From NCBI GenBank assembly GCA_963767475.1, contig CAVYEI010000006.1, forward strand, positions 1-64,000: a stretch of 64,000 nt of DNA, given 5' to 3'. Every line of letters starts with the position of its first letter. Positions within the stretch are counted from its first letter, which is position 1. The position numbers and the translations under genes are program-made. Shown one piece after another: positions 43,870 to 52,921 of the stretch. Origin of the DNA: WHSW01 sp963767475. GTDB taxonomy: Bacteria > Actinomycetota > Thermoleophilia > Solirubrobacterales > 70-9. Under the pieces are notes generated by a model. That model was given only the letters and a program-made list of their open reading frames with translations, was not told the DNA's origin and ran no database searches.

Positions 43870-44760
43870 ATGCGCGCCGTCAACCTGATTCCACCCGAGG
43901 ACCGCCGCGGCGACCATGCTCCGCTGCGCGCCGGGGTCGCCTCCTACGCGATCGTCGGTGTGCTCGCCATCGCCCTGATCGGCCTCGTCATGGTGATCCT
44001 CGCGGGCAACAAGATCAAGGACAGCGAGGCGCAGCTCGCCGCACTGGAGACGCAGCAGGCACAGGCCGACGCCGCCGCCGCTGAACTGGCCCCGTACGGG
44101 ACGTTCGCGGCGCTCGAGCAAAGCCGCAGCGACACCGTCGCCAGCCTGGCGCAGAGCCGCTTCGACTGGGAGCGGGTCCTGAACGAGCTCGCTCTGGTGG
44201 TTCCGCGACGCGTCACCCTGGAGAACCTCACCGGCAGCGCCGCCGCGGGCGCCGCCGCCGGAGGCGACACAACCGCCACGGGCACCACCGACGCGTCGAT
44301 CACCGGTCCCTCGTTGCAGATCGGTGGTTGTGCTCAGGGCCAGAAGGGCGTCGCGCGCTTTCTCGCCGCGCTCAAGGACATCGACGGCGTGACCCGGGTC
44401 GGGATGCAGAGCTCCGAGCTCGGCGAGGAAATCGACCCCGCGGTGGGCGCGACGCCCACCGAAGGTGCGCCCGTCGGCGACTCGGCGACCGGCGAGACTT
44501 CGAGCGATTGTCAGACCGGGCCGGAAGTCGCCAAGTTCCAGGCCACCGTCGCCTTCGACGAGGTCCCGCCGCCCGTCGCCGCGGCACCGGCTACGCCGGC
44601 GACCGCGCCCGCGACGACAACTGACGCAGCGACCACCGCCACCACCGAGGGCGGCGTCGCAGAAGCGGAGGCCGAGAAGCAGACGGCGGTGGACTCGGCC
44701 GGCGAGCAGGTTTCGGAGGCCAAGAGCGGAGCCGCGGCAGCGGGGGTGAGCGGCGAATGA
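43870..44760 (+). CDS. pilN: Type IV pilus assembly protein PilN-like
   Basis: 296 residues. It begins RAVNLIPPEDRR, the PilM-binding INLLP-type motif, then a single membrane helix (about 24-45, YAIVGVLAIALIGLVMVILAG), a coiled coil (KDSEAQLAALETQQAQADAAAAEL) and the PilN domain (FDWERVLNELALVVPRRVTLENL, then QKGVARFLAALKDIDGVTRVGMQSSEL). The long Ala/Thr tail (about 235-296) is extra compared with the usual 200 residues. It has two Cys (about 154 and 213) that may pair outside. The ATGA overlap with the next gene indicates coupling. Confidence 0.82.
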   Translation: MRAVNLIPPEDRRGDHAPLRAGVASYAIVGVLAIALIGLVMVILAGNKIKDSEAQLAALETQQAQADAAAAELAPYGTFAALEQSRSDTVASLAQSRFDWERVLNELALVVPRRVTLENLTGSAAAGAAAGGDTTATGTTDASITGPSLQIGGCAQGQKGVARFLAALKDIDGVTRVGMQSSELGEEIDPAVGATPTEGAPVGDSATGETSSDCQTGPEVAKFQATVAFDEVPPPVAAAPATPATAPATTTDAATTATTEGGVAEAEAEKQTAVDSAGEQVSEAKSGAAAAGVSGE

Positions 44761-45575
44761 AGAGCACCGACCGCACGATCCTGATCGGAATCGGCATGCT
44801 CGCGCTGGTCGCCGCGTTCTGGTTCTTGATTCTTGCCCCCAAGCGCCAGGAGGCCTCCGATCTCGAGGCCCAGGTGGCTGAGGCTCAGGCGCAGGTGACG
44901 GAGGCCGAGGCCGCCGCCGTCGCGAGCGAGCAGGCAAAGCGCGACTTCCCCTCGAACTACCGCGAGATGATCACGCTCGGCAAGGCGGTTCCGATCGATG
45001 CCGATACCCCCAGCCTGCTGACCGAGCTGCAGACGCTCTCGGTGCGCTCCAACGTCGACTTTCGCTCGATCACCCTCAGCGCTTCGTCGAGCGCCGCGGC
45101 GCCGGTGACAACGACGCCCGCGGCCCCCGCGGACACCGGGGTGCCGGCGGACCCAGCGGCGGCGGCGGACCCGGCGGCGCCCCTGGAGGCGACTGCCGCG
45201 CTGCTTCCGATCGGGGCCACGGTCGGCACAGCGGGCCTCCCGGTGATGCCGTACGAGATGGCGTTCGAAGGCGGATTCTTCGAGATCGCCGACTTCTTCG
45301 GGCGGGTCGACGGCATGGTCGACTCACACGGCGAAACCACCTCGGTCAACGGCAGGCTGCTGACGATCAACGGCTTCAGCTTCACGGTCGGCCCCGACGG
45401 GCCGCCCGGCCTCTCGGCGACCGTAACCGCGACCAGCTATCTGACCCCGGTGGACCAGGGGATCACGGCCGGTGCGACGCCCGCCGGTCCCGCGGCCGAC
45501 GCGGCAGCGCCGGTGACGACGCCTCCGGCCGAGCCGGCCGATCCGGGCGTCTCCGCGGCGGTGGTGGCCAATTGA
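44757..45575 (+). CDS. pilO: Type IV pilus assembly protein PilO-like
   Basis: 272 residues: membrane helix about 7-26 (TILIGIGMLALVAAFWFLIL), coiled coil (RQEASDLEAQVAEAQAQVTEAEAA), an Ala/Pro-rich insertion (about 105-150), and a ferredoxin-like PilO domain (LPVMPYEMAFEGGFFEIADFFGRVDGMV, then LLTINGFSF). PilO pairs with PilN to form the alignment complex. The Ala/Pro-rich insertion and tail resemble those in PilN and the following protein, suggesting a shared style of extension. Confidence 0.82.
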   Translation: MKSTDRTILIGIGMLALVAAFWFLILAPKRQEASDLEAQVAEAQAQVTEAEAAAVASEQAKRDFPSNYREMITLGKAVPIDADTPSLLTELQTLSVRSNVDFRSITLSASSSAAAPVTTTPAAPADTGVPADPAAAADPAAPLEATAALLPIGATVGTAGLPVMPYEMAFEGGFFEIADFFGRVDGMVDSHGETTSVNGRLLTINGFSFTVGPDGPPGLSATVTATSYLTPVDQGITAGATPAGPAADAAAPVTTPPAEPADPGVSAAVVAN

Positions 45576-46447
45576 AGTCGATAAAGCCCCCCCAGTTTCT
45601 GAGTGACGTCTATCGCGACCTGCGCGATCGCCATCTGCTGCTGCCCGTGGCGGCTCTGGCCGTCGCCCTGATCGCCGTGCCGATGTTTCTCAAGAGCCCG
45701 GACACCCCGGCGACAGCGCCCGCTCCGGCGCCGGCGTCGAGCGGGAAGCCCTCGGCGCTCAGCGCCGCCGTGCTCGCCGACGACAGCGTCAGCGTTCGCA
45801 ACTACAGCAAGCGTCTCGCCGAGCTCAAGTCGAAGAACCCGTTCAAGCCCCAGTTCGTACCCACCGTCGAGGCTGTCTCCACTGACGCCGCGACCGACGC
45901 CGCGGGCGCCGCGGCCGGAGCGACCGACACCGCCACGGACGTGCCGGTGGTCGACGTCGCCGCTCCCGGCGGCACCGTCGATGTGACCGAGACCACCGAG
46001 ACGATCGACGACAGCACGACCGTCGACACGATCGACGAGACCGACACCGACGGCGGCAACGGCAACGGCGGCACGGGTAACCAGCCGTCGAGCGACGACG
46101 TCGAGGTCGTCACTCACCTCGTCACCCGCCGGGTCGACCTCACGATCGGGCTCCAGGGCGATCCGAAGCTGCGCGAGAACGTGAAGCCGATGACGATCCT
46201 TCCCGATGAGACCACTCCGGTCGTCGCCTACCTGGGCACCGACGAGCAGGGCAAGCGCGCCGCGTTCGTGCTCTCCAAGGACGCGACCATGACCGCCGGC
46301 GACGGCGCCTGCGTGCCGACGCCCGAGAACTGCCTCTACATCACCCTGGAGAAGAACGAGACCGCGACTTTGAGCTACGGCCTCGATGGACAGACGTTCG
46401 TGCTCCGCCTACTCGGGATTGAGGATCACGAGCTAAAGGCCGATTGA
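45572..46447 (+). CDS. PilP-position membrane protein of the pilus operon
   Basis: 291 residues from TTG 45572, overlapping the pilO stop. It has one membrane helix (about 25-40, LLLPVAALAVALIAVPMFL), a Pro/Ala linker, LAELKSKNPFKPQFV (a KNPF motif like that of PilP lipoproteins), a long acidic Thr/Asp-rich stretch (about 110-175), and a C-terminal beta domain (LTIGLQGDPKLRENVKPMTIL, CVPTPENCLYITLEKNETATL). It is where pilP sits in diderm operons. With no secretin in the window, its binding partner would differ. There is one Cys pair in the C domain. Confidence 0.65.
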   Translation: MKSIKPPQFLSDVYRDLRDRHLLLPVAALAVALIAVPMFLKSPDTPATAPAPAPASSGKPSALSAAVLADDSVSVRNYSKRLAELKSKNPFKPQFVPTVEAVSTDAATDAAGAAAGATDTATDVPVVDVAAPGGTVDVTETTETIDDSTTVDTIDETDTDGGNGNGGTGNQPSSDDVEVVTHLVTRRVDLTIGLQGDPKLRENVKPMTILPDETTPVVAYLGTDEQGKRAAFVLSKDATMTAGDGACVPTPENCLYITLEKNETATLSYGLDGQTFVLRLLGIEDHELKAD

Positions 46448-46466
46448 CGGCTATGAGGGCCTGTCG

Positions 46467-49400
46467 ATGACCGCCATGGGGGAGCGCCTGCCTGGATTGC
46501 GACGTGCCGTGTGGGTGATCTCAGCGGCGCTCGTGCTCGTTGGCGCCACGGCCGGCGAGGCCGCCGCCGACGGCTCGATCACCGGCACGATCACAAAGGC
46601 GGCCGGCGGCCCGGCCGCGAACGCGTGCGTGAGCGCGTCGTCGGCCACCGCGGTCGAGCTCGAGGCGACCACGGCGGACGCGGGCGGCAACTATTCGATC
46701 GCCGGACTGGGCGCGGCGGACGACTACACCGTTCGCTTCTCGGCCTGTGGCACGGCCAATCTGGTCAGCGAGTACTACGACGACAAGTCCGACATCGATT
46801 CGGCCGACCTGGTCACGGTTGTCGACGGCGTGCCGACCGCCGGAATCAGCGCCGAGCTGGCCACCGGAGGTTCGATCACGGGAACGGTGACCGGACCCGG
46901 CGGCGCGCCGCTCGACGACGTCTGCGTGCAGGCCAACGGCCCGACCGACACCGGCTCGGCCGAGACCGACGCCGGCGGCGACTACACGATCGACTCGCTG
47001 CCGACGGGCGACTACGAGGTTCACTTCGAATCCTGCATCGCCGGAGCGCTGCTGAGCGAGTACTACGACGACAAGCCGACCGCCGCCACGGCCGACCTGG
47101 TCGCGGTGACCGCGGGTACGCCGACGCCGAACATCGACGCCGAGCTCGCCCTCGGCGGAACGATCTCCGGCACGGCGACGGGCCCCGGCGGCGCGCCGCT
47201 CGAGGACCTCTGCGTCAGCGCCGCCGACGCCGGCTTCGACAACGCCGGGTCAGCGGTCACCGACGCCGCCGGCGACTACACGATCGCCGGCCTGCACGCC
47301 GCCAGCTACAAGGTCAAGTTCTTCTCCTGCGGCGTCGGCAACTGGGCCACCGAGTTCTACGACGACAAGCCGACCCGGGCGTCGGCGGATGCGCTCCCGG
47401 TTAGCGAAGGTTCGACGACCTCCGGCATCGACGCCGAGCTCGTCGGCGGCGCGACGATCTCGGGCACGGTGACCGGCCCGGGCGGCCCGCTCGCGGACGT
47501 CTGCGTCACAACCTCCGACGACGAGCTCGACGGAGCGGTGACCGTCACCGACTCAAACGGCGACTACGCGCTCGAGGGCCTGCGCGCCGGCAACTACAAG
47601 GTCGGCTTCGCTCCCTGCAATCCGAGCGACCTGCTGAGCGAGTTCTACGACAACAAGCCCACCCGGGCGCTCGCCGATCCTGTGACGGTGGCCGAGGCGT
47701 CGACGACGTCCAACATCGACGCCCAGCTCGCGACCGAGGGAAAGATCACCGGAACGGTCACCGGCCCGGGTTTCGTGCCACTCGAGGGCATCTGCGTCGA
47801 CGGCGACGACGCGGGGTTCCTCAGCGGCGACTCGGCGGTCACGAACGCTGATGGTCAGTACACGCTCAAGGGGCTGCGCGCCGGCGCCTACAAGCTCGAG
47901 TTCCGCGCCTGCGGCAACGGCAACTTCGCACGCGAGTTCTACAACGACAAGCCGAGCCGGGCGCTCGCCGATCCGGTGGCGGTCGCCGCGGGCGTGACAA
48001 CGCCCGGCATCAACGCCCAGCTCGCCGTCGGCGGGAGGATCACGGGCACGGTCACGGGACCGGGCGGCGCTCCGCTGCAGGACATATGTGTCAGCGCCGC
48101 CGACTCGAACCTCGTCGGCGAGTCGGCGGGCACCGACGCCAACGGCGAGTACACGATCGAAGATCTGCGCTCGGGCTCGTATAAGGTCGAGTTCAGCGCC
48201 TGCGGCAGCGGCAACTACGTCGGCGAGTTCTACGACGACAAGTCGACGCGGGCGGCGGCCGAGGCGCTTTCGGTCACCACCGGCTCGACGCGATCGAACG
48301 TCGATGCGGAGCTCGCGGGCGGCGGGATCATCACCGGCACGGTGACCGGGCCCGCGGGCGCGACCCAGCCCCTGAATGACATCTGCGTCGCCGCTGCCGA
48401 CGCCGACCTGAACGAGGTATCCACCGAGACGGACGCCAGCGGCGACTACACCTTGCAGGGGCTGCCTCCCGGCATCTACAAGGTCGAGTTCAGCGCCTGC
48501 GGCAACGGCAACTTCGCCAGCGAGTTCTACGACGACAAGCCGACGCGGGCGGCGGCGGACTCGATCAACGTCACCGTCGGATCGACGATCGGGGGTGTCA
48601 ACGCTGAGCTCGCCACGGGCGGCAAGATCACCGGCACGGTCACCGGCGCCGGCGGGGTTTTGCTGCAGGGCATCTGCGTGAGTGCCAGCAATTCCGACCT
48701 CGAGCCAGGCGCGCCCGTGGTCACCGACTCCAACGGCGAGTACGCGATCGAAGGTCTCGGATCCGACGACTACAGGGTGCTGTTCGTGAGCTGCGGCGCC
48801 GGCAATCTCGCCTACGAGTGGTACACGGACAGGGCGACGATCACCGACGCCGACCCGGTCACCGTAACGGCGGGCGCCACGACCGGCGGTGTCAACCTCG
48901 AGCTCGGGGCCGGCGGCACGATCTCGGGCGTGGTCACCGACGGGACCGATCCCGTCCCCGGAGCCTGCGTCAGGGCCCTCGACCCGGAGAACGAGAACTT
49001 CGTCTACTCGGTCGCCGAAACCGGCGTCGACGGCAGCTACGTGCTTCAGGGCCTTGGCACGGGCTCGTTCAAGGTCCACTTCGACGGGCGCTGTTCATCG
49101 AGCCAGATCGGCGACGAGTGGTACGACGACGCCGGGGGCTACGGCGGGGCCGACCTCGTCGCCGTCAGCGCACCCGGCGCGACCACCTCGATCGACGCGG
49201 TGCTGCCGATCCTGGTGGCCCCGCCCAACGTCACCGTCGACTCCGGGCCGACCGGCTCGATCACCGACCGGCGGCCGGTCTTCGCCTTCACTGCCACCGG
49301 CGCCGACACGGTCGAATGCTCGATCAGCGCCGCGGCGCCGGCCTACGGACCGTGCTCCGACGTCGCCGCTCATCAACCGGCGTCGGATCTCGCCGATGGC

Positions 49401-49709
49401 GACTACTCGTTCGTGGTCAAGGTCACCAATTCGACCGGATCCGCCACCGATGCGCGCTCGTTCACGGTGACGACGCCGGTCGACCCGCCGGTCGACCCGC
49501 CTGTCGATCCGCCGCCGGTGGACCCGCCGCCGGTCGACCCGCCACCCGTGGATCCGGGCCAGTCGGTGGCCTGCGACCAGGCAAAGCAGAAGCTGATCAA
49601 GGCCAAGTACCAGCTGTCGAAGGCCAAGGATGCCGGCGACAAGGCCAAGGTCAAGAAGGCAAAGAAGAAGGTCAAGAAGGCGAAGAAGGCCGTCGCCGCC
49701 GCCTGCTGA
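46467..49709 (+). CDS. 1080-residue secreted nine-repeat protein, likely surface adhesin or stalk
   Basis: It has a signal peptide (about 1-34, VWVISAALVLVGATAGEAAA), then nine tandem modules of about 96 residues, each starting GxITGTVTGPGGAPL and containing CV near residue 20, TDAxGDYTIxGLxxGxYKVxF, an ACGxGN segment and a YDDKPTRAxADPV segment. Two Cys per module probably pair. The modules look like carboxypeptidase-regulatory/CnaB-type beta sandwiches. An Ig-like domain (about 915-1005), a PVDPP-rich linker, and a Lys-rich C terminus bracketed by two Cys (ACDQAKQKL ... AVAAAC) follow. No LPxTG. It is the last gene after pilM-N-O-P, so a pilus-associated or wall-anchored adhesin is plausible. 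Confidence 0.8.
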   Translation: MTAMGERLPGLRRAVWVISAALVLVGATAGEAAADGSITGTITKAAGGPAANACVSASSATAVELEATTADAGGNYSIAGLGAADDYTVRFSACGTANLVSEYYDDKSDIDSADLVTVVDGVPTAGISAELATGGSITGTVTGPGGAPLDDVCVQANGPTDTGSAETDAGGDYTIDSLPTGDYEVHFESCIAGALLSEYYDDKPTAATADLVAVTAGTPTPNIDAELALGGTISGTATGPGGAPLEDLCVSAADAGFDNAGSAVTDAAGDYTIAGLHAASYKVKFFSCGVGNWATEFYDDKPTRASADALPVSEGSTTSGIDAELVGGATISGTVTGPGGPLADVCVTTSDDELDGAVTVTDSNGDYALEGLRAGNYKVGFAPCNPSDLLSEFYDNKPTRALADPVTVAEASTTSNIDAQLATEGKITGTVTGPGFVPLEGICVDGDDAGFLSGDSAVTNADGQYTLKGLRAGAYKLEFRACGNGNFAREFYNDKPSRALADPVAVAAGVTTPGINAQLAVGGRITGTVTGPGGAPLQDICVSAADSNLVGESAGTDANGEYTIEDLRSGSYKVEFSACGSGNYVGEFYDDKSTRAAAEALSVTTGSTRSNVDAELAGGGIITGTVTGPAGATQPLNDICVAAADADLNEVSTETDASGDYTLQGLPPGIYKVEFSACGNGNFASEFYDDKPTRAAADSINVTVGSTIGGVNAELATGGKITGTVTGAGGVLLQGICVSASNSDLEPGAPVVTDSNGEYAIEGLGSDDYRVLFVSCGAGNLAYEWYTDRATITDADPVTVTAGATTGGVNLELGAGGTISGVVTDGTDPVPGACVRALDPENENFVYSVAETGVDGSYVLQGLGTGSFKVHFDGRCSSSQIGDEWYDDAGGYGGADLVAVSAPGATTSIDAVLPILVAPPNVTVDSGPTGSITDRRPVFAFTATGADTVECSISAAAPAYGPCSDVAAHQPASDLADGDYSFVVKVTNSTGSATDARSFTVTTPVDPPVDPPVDPPPVDPPPVDPPPVDPGQSVACDQAKQKLIKAKYQLSKAKDAGDKAKVKKAKKKVKKAKKAVAAAC

Positions 49710-49776
49710 CCGTCGTGCAGCCGAGGGCCGGGCACAGCCGCTGACCCGGAGCGGCCGTCTAGATTACGGCGGCCGG

Positions 49777-50943
49777 ATGACCGCCTTTCGCTTCACCACC
49801 GCCGGCGAGTCGCACGGCCCCGGGCTCGTGGCGATCGTCGACGGCATGCCCGCCGGGCTCGAGCTCGACCGCGAGCGGATCGACCGCGAGATGGCCCGCC
49901 GCCAGCTCGGCCACGGCCGCGGCGGGAGGATGAAGATCGAGAGCGATTCGGTCGAGGTCCGCTCCGGGATCCGCCATGGCCGCACCCTCGGCAGCCCGAT
50001 TGCGCTGCTGGTCGCCAACCGCGACTACGCCAACTGGGAGGAGCGGATGAACCCGTGGCCGGTCGAGGCGGAGGTCGAGGAGTCGCACCTGCCGCGACCG
50101 GGGCACGCCGACCTCGTCGGCTCGCAGAAGTACGGCCATCGCGACGTCCGCAACGTGCTCGAGCGCGCCTCGGCGCGCGAGACCGCGGCCCGGGTCGCCG
50201 CCGGCGCGCTGGCGAAGGAGTTCCTGCGCGCGCTCGGGGTCGGCGTCTACAGCCACGTCTTGCGGATCGCCTCAGTCACCGCGCCCGAGGGCAACGAGCT
50301 CACCCCCGAGGACTTCGCCGGCGTCGATGACTCGCCGGTTCGCTGTCTCGACCCCGAGGCCGAGCAGCGGATGGTGGCCGAGATCGACCGGCTGCGAAAG
50401 GAGAACGAAAGCCTCGGCGGGATCTTCGAGGTTCGCGCCTTCGGCCTGATCCCGGGCCTGGGCTCATACGCCGCCTGGGACACGCGCCTCGACGGCCGCC
50501 TCGCCCATGCCGTGGTCTCGATTCAGGCGGTCAAGGGCGTCTCCGTCGGCGAGGCGTGGGAGGTCGCGGGGGCGCCCGGCTCCGAGTCCCACGACGAGAT
50601 CTTCTGGTCCGAGGAGCGCGGCTACCACCGCCAGACCAACCGCGCCGGTGGCGTCGAGGGCGGGATGTCGAACGGCGAGCCGCTGATCGTCCGCGGTGCG
50701 CTGAAGCCGATCTCGACCCTGACCAAGCCCCTGCAGTCGGTCAACACACAGACCAAGGAGCCGGCCCAGGCGATGCGCGAGCGCACCGACTCGACCGTGG
50801 TTCCCGCGGCCGGGGTCGTCGCCGAGGCGATGGTCGCGCTGGTGCTCGCCCGTTGTTACCGCGAGAAGTTCGGCGGCGACCACATCGATGACGTTCTCGC
50901 CGCCGTGCAGGCGTACCGGGAGCGGATCGATTGGCGCCGCTAG
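49777..50943 (+). CDS. aroC: Chorismate synthase
   Basis: 388 residues. It starts with AFRFTTAGESHGPGLVAIVDGMPAG (FMN-site signature), then RRQLGHGRGGRMKIESDSVEVRSGIRHGRTLGSPI, RPGHADLVGSQKYGHRDVRNVLERASARETAARVAAGA and MRERTDSTVVPAAGVVAEAM, all standard. It converts EPSP to chorismate using reduced FMN. ATG 49777 begins the family core. It overlaps the aroK-aroB fusion start by 13 bases. First of aroC-aroKB-aroQ. Confidence 0.97.
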   Translation: MTAFRFTTAGESHGPGLVAIVDGMPAGLELDRERIDREMARRQLGHGRGGRMKIESDSVEVRSGIRHGRTLGSPIALLVANRDYANWEERMNPWPVEAEVEESHLPRPGHADLVGSQKYGHRDVRNVLERASARETAARVAAGALAKEFLRALGVGVYSHVLRIASVTAPEGNELTPEDFAGVDDSPVRCLDPEAEQRMVAEIDRLRKENESLGGIFEVRAFGLIPGLGSYAAWDTRLDGRLAHAVVSIQAVKGVSVGEAWEVAGAPGSESHDEIFWSEERGYHRQTNRAGGVEGGMSNGEPLIVRGALKPISTLTKPLQSVNTQTKEPAQAMRERTDSTVVPAAGVVAEAMVALVLARCYREKFGGDHIDDVLAAVQAYRERIDWRR

Positions 50944-52472
50944 ACGACAACGGTCCGGCGCTCGTCTTCATCGGCTTCATGGGGGCCGGCAAGTCGCGTG
51001 CCCTGCGCGCGGCGCGGGCGGCCGGGCTCGACGCGTTCGATACCGACGCCCTGCTCGAGGACGAGCTCGGGATGCCGATCGCCGACTTCTTCGCCGCCGA
51101 GGGCGAGGGCGAGTTTCGCCGCCGCGAGGAGGCGCTCGTCGGCGAACTGCTCGACCGCGCCGGCGGTGCCGCGCTGGCGCTCGGCGGTGGCAGCGTGCTC
51201 TCCGAGCGCGTGCGCGAGGCGCTCGGCGGCCACATCGTCGTCTGGCTCGAGACCGATGCCCAGACCTCCTGGTCGCGGATCGGCGGCCGCCGGCCGCTGG
51301 CTCACGATCGTCGGGCCTTCGAGACGTTGCTGGCCGAGCGCGCGCCGCTCTACGAATCCCTCGCCACCGCGGTAGTCCCCGGTCGCGACGATGCGCCGAC
51401 CCGGGCCTTGGCGGCTCTGCTGGCGCTGCGCGAGCTGCCGGCCGGCACGAGGATGGCCTGGGCGCGAAGCGCCTCGGGTGAGTACCCCGCCTTCGTCGGC
51501 CCGGGCCTGCTCGCGGCCGGCTACCGGCCGCTGGAGGGGCGGCGGTTCCTGGTCACCGACACTGTCGTCGCCGGCCTCTATGGGAGCGCGATCGGCCCCG
51601 TGGCCGGGACGATCGAGGTCGCTCCCGGCGAGCAGAGCAAGAGCCTCGCCGAGTCAGAGCGCGTGCTGCGCGAGCTCGCCGCCCTCGGCGCGACCCGCTC
51701 CGATCACGTGGTCGCGCTCGGCGGTGGTGTGGTCGGCGACCTGGCCGGATTCTGCGCCGCCGTCTACCAGCGCGGCATCCCCGTGGTGCAGCTGCCGACG
51801 ACGCTCGTCGCCCAGGTCGACTCGGCCTACGGCGGCAAGACCGGGGTCGACCTGCCGGAGGCCAAGAACTACGTCGGCGCCTATCACCTGCCGGCGGCGG
51901 TGCTCGCCGACACCGCGACGCTCGCGACCCTGCCCGAGGCGGAGCTCGCGGCCGGGTTCGGCGAGGTCGTGAAGACGGCGCTGATCGCGGGTGGGGAGCT
52001 GTGGGACCGGGTGCGGGCGCTCGAGCGGCTCGATCCCGGCGACCTCGACCGGATCGTCTTCGACTGCGTGCGGACGAAGCTCGCCGTGGTCGCGGCCGAC
52101 GAGCGCGACTCCGGCCGGCGCGCGGCGCTCAACCTCGGCCACACGGTCGGTCACGCGATCGAGGCCGCATCCGCGTACTCGCGCTATCGCCACGGCGAGG
52201 CCGTCGGCCTCGGGCTGCTGGCCGCGCTCGAGCTCTCCGATGCCGGCGAGCTGCGCGACGAGGTCGAGGAGATCCTCGCCCGCCAGGGATTGCCGACCAT
52301 CATCGATCACTCGATCGCGGTCGACGAGGTGCTGGCGGCCGCCGGGCGCGACAAGAAGCGGACCGCCGAGGGGCTCGGCTTCGTGCTCTGCGCGCGGCCG
52401 GGCGAGGTCGCCACCGGGCAACGGGTGGAGCCGGATAGGGTGAGAGCGGCCGTGGAAAACCTGCAGGGATGA
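50931..52472 (+). CDS. aroKB: Bifunctional shikimate kinase / 3-dehydroquinate synthase
   Basis: 513 residues in one frame from TTG 50931. Residues about 8-165 are shikimate kinase: Walker A GFMGAGKS (15-22), FDTDALLEDELG, FRRREEALV with substrate Arg, ALALGGGSVL, and GGRRPLAHDR (lid). Residues about 175-513 are 3-dehydroquinate synthase: TDTVVAGLYG, EQSKSLAESERVL, VALGGGVVGDLAGFCAAVYQRG, PTTLVAQVDSAYGGKTGVDL, GFGEVVKTALI and NLGHTVGHAIE (metal ligands Glu/His). No stop or start separates the domains. The two domains catalyse non-adjacent steps (5 and 2). A few other bacteria have the same fusion. Confidence 0.95.
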   Translation: MAPLDDNGPALVFIGFMGAGKSRALRAARAAGLDAFDTDALLEDELGMPIADFFAAEGEGEFRRREEALVGELLDRAGGAALALGGGSVLSERVREALGGHIVVWLETDAQTSWSRIGGRRPLAHDRRAFETLLAERAPLYESLATAVVPGRDDAPTRALAALLALRELPAGTRMAWARSASGEYPAFVGPGLLAAGYRPLEGRRFLVTDTVVAGLYGSAIGPVAGTIEVAPGEQSKSLAESERVLRELAALGATRSDHVVALGGGVVGDLAGFCAAVYQRGIPVVQLPTTLVAQVDSAYGGKTGVDLPEAKNYVGAYHLPAAVLADTATLATLPEAELAAGFGEVVKTALIAGGELWDRVRALERLDPGDLDRIVFDCVRTKLAVVAADERDSGRRAALNLGHTVGHAIEAASAYSRYRHGEAVGLGLLAALELSDAGELRDEVEEILARQGLPTIIDHSIAVDEVLAAAGRDKKRTAEGLGFVLCARPGEVATGQRVEPDRVRAAVENLQG

Positions 52473-52921
52473 GTTATGGCGCGCACAACCGAGTCGAGGT
52501 CCTGCACGGGGTCAACCTCGACGCGCTCGGCCGCCGCGATCCCGAGCACTACGGGACGATGACGCTGGCCGAGCTGCAGACGAAGATCAAGCGCTTCGGA
52601 CAGGAGCTCGACCTCGAGGTCGCCTTCTTTCAGACCAACAACGAGGGCGAGTACGTCGAGCGCCTGCATCGGCTGCCAGAGGTCGCCGACGCGGCGGTGC
52701 TCAACCCGGGGGCGTGGACGCACTACAGCTACGCGATCCGCGACGCGCTCGAGATCGCCGGCCTGCCCGCCGTCGAGGTCCATCTCTCCGACGTCTCCGC
52801 GCGCGAGCCCTGGCGGCAGGTGTCGGTGCTCGAGGGGCTGGTCGTCGGCACGGTCTCCGGCAAGGGCGCCGACGGATATCGCGACGCGCTGGCGCTGTTG
52901 CGCGAGGAGCTCGCAACGTGA
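52469..52921 (+). CDS. aroQ: Type II 3-dehydroquinate dehydratase, sequence-divergent
   Basis: 150 residues. Typical features are the N-terminal LHGVNLDALGRRDPEHYG with Asn, Arg and Tyr at active-site positions, LNPGAWTHYSYAIRDAL (Asn and catalytic His), and VEVHLSDVSAREPWRQ (Glu, His, Arg). Compared with the usual NGPNL, QSNHEGE and SNVHARE this copy has HGVNL, QTNNEGE and SDVSARE, so it is at the edge of the family but keeps the catalytic set. It dehydrates 3-dehydroquinate. Coupled to aroKB (ATGA overlap) and to the peptidase that follows (GTGA overlap). Confidence 0.85.
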   Translation: MSYGAHNRVEVLHGVNLDALGRRDPEHYGTMTLAELQTKIKRFGQELDLEVAFFQTNNEGEYVERLHRLPEVADAAVLNPGAWTHYSYAIRDALEIAGLPAVEVHLSDVSAREPWRQVSVLEGLVVGTVSGKGADGYRDALALLREELAT

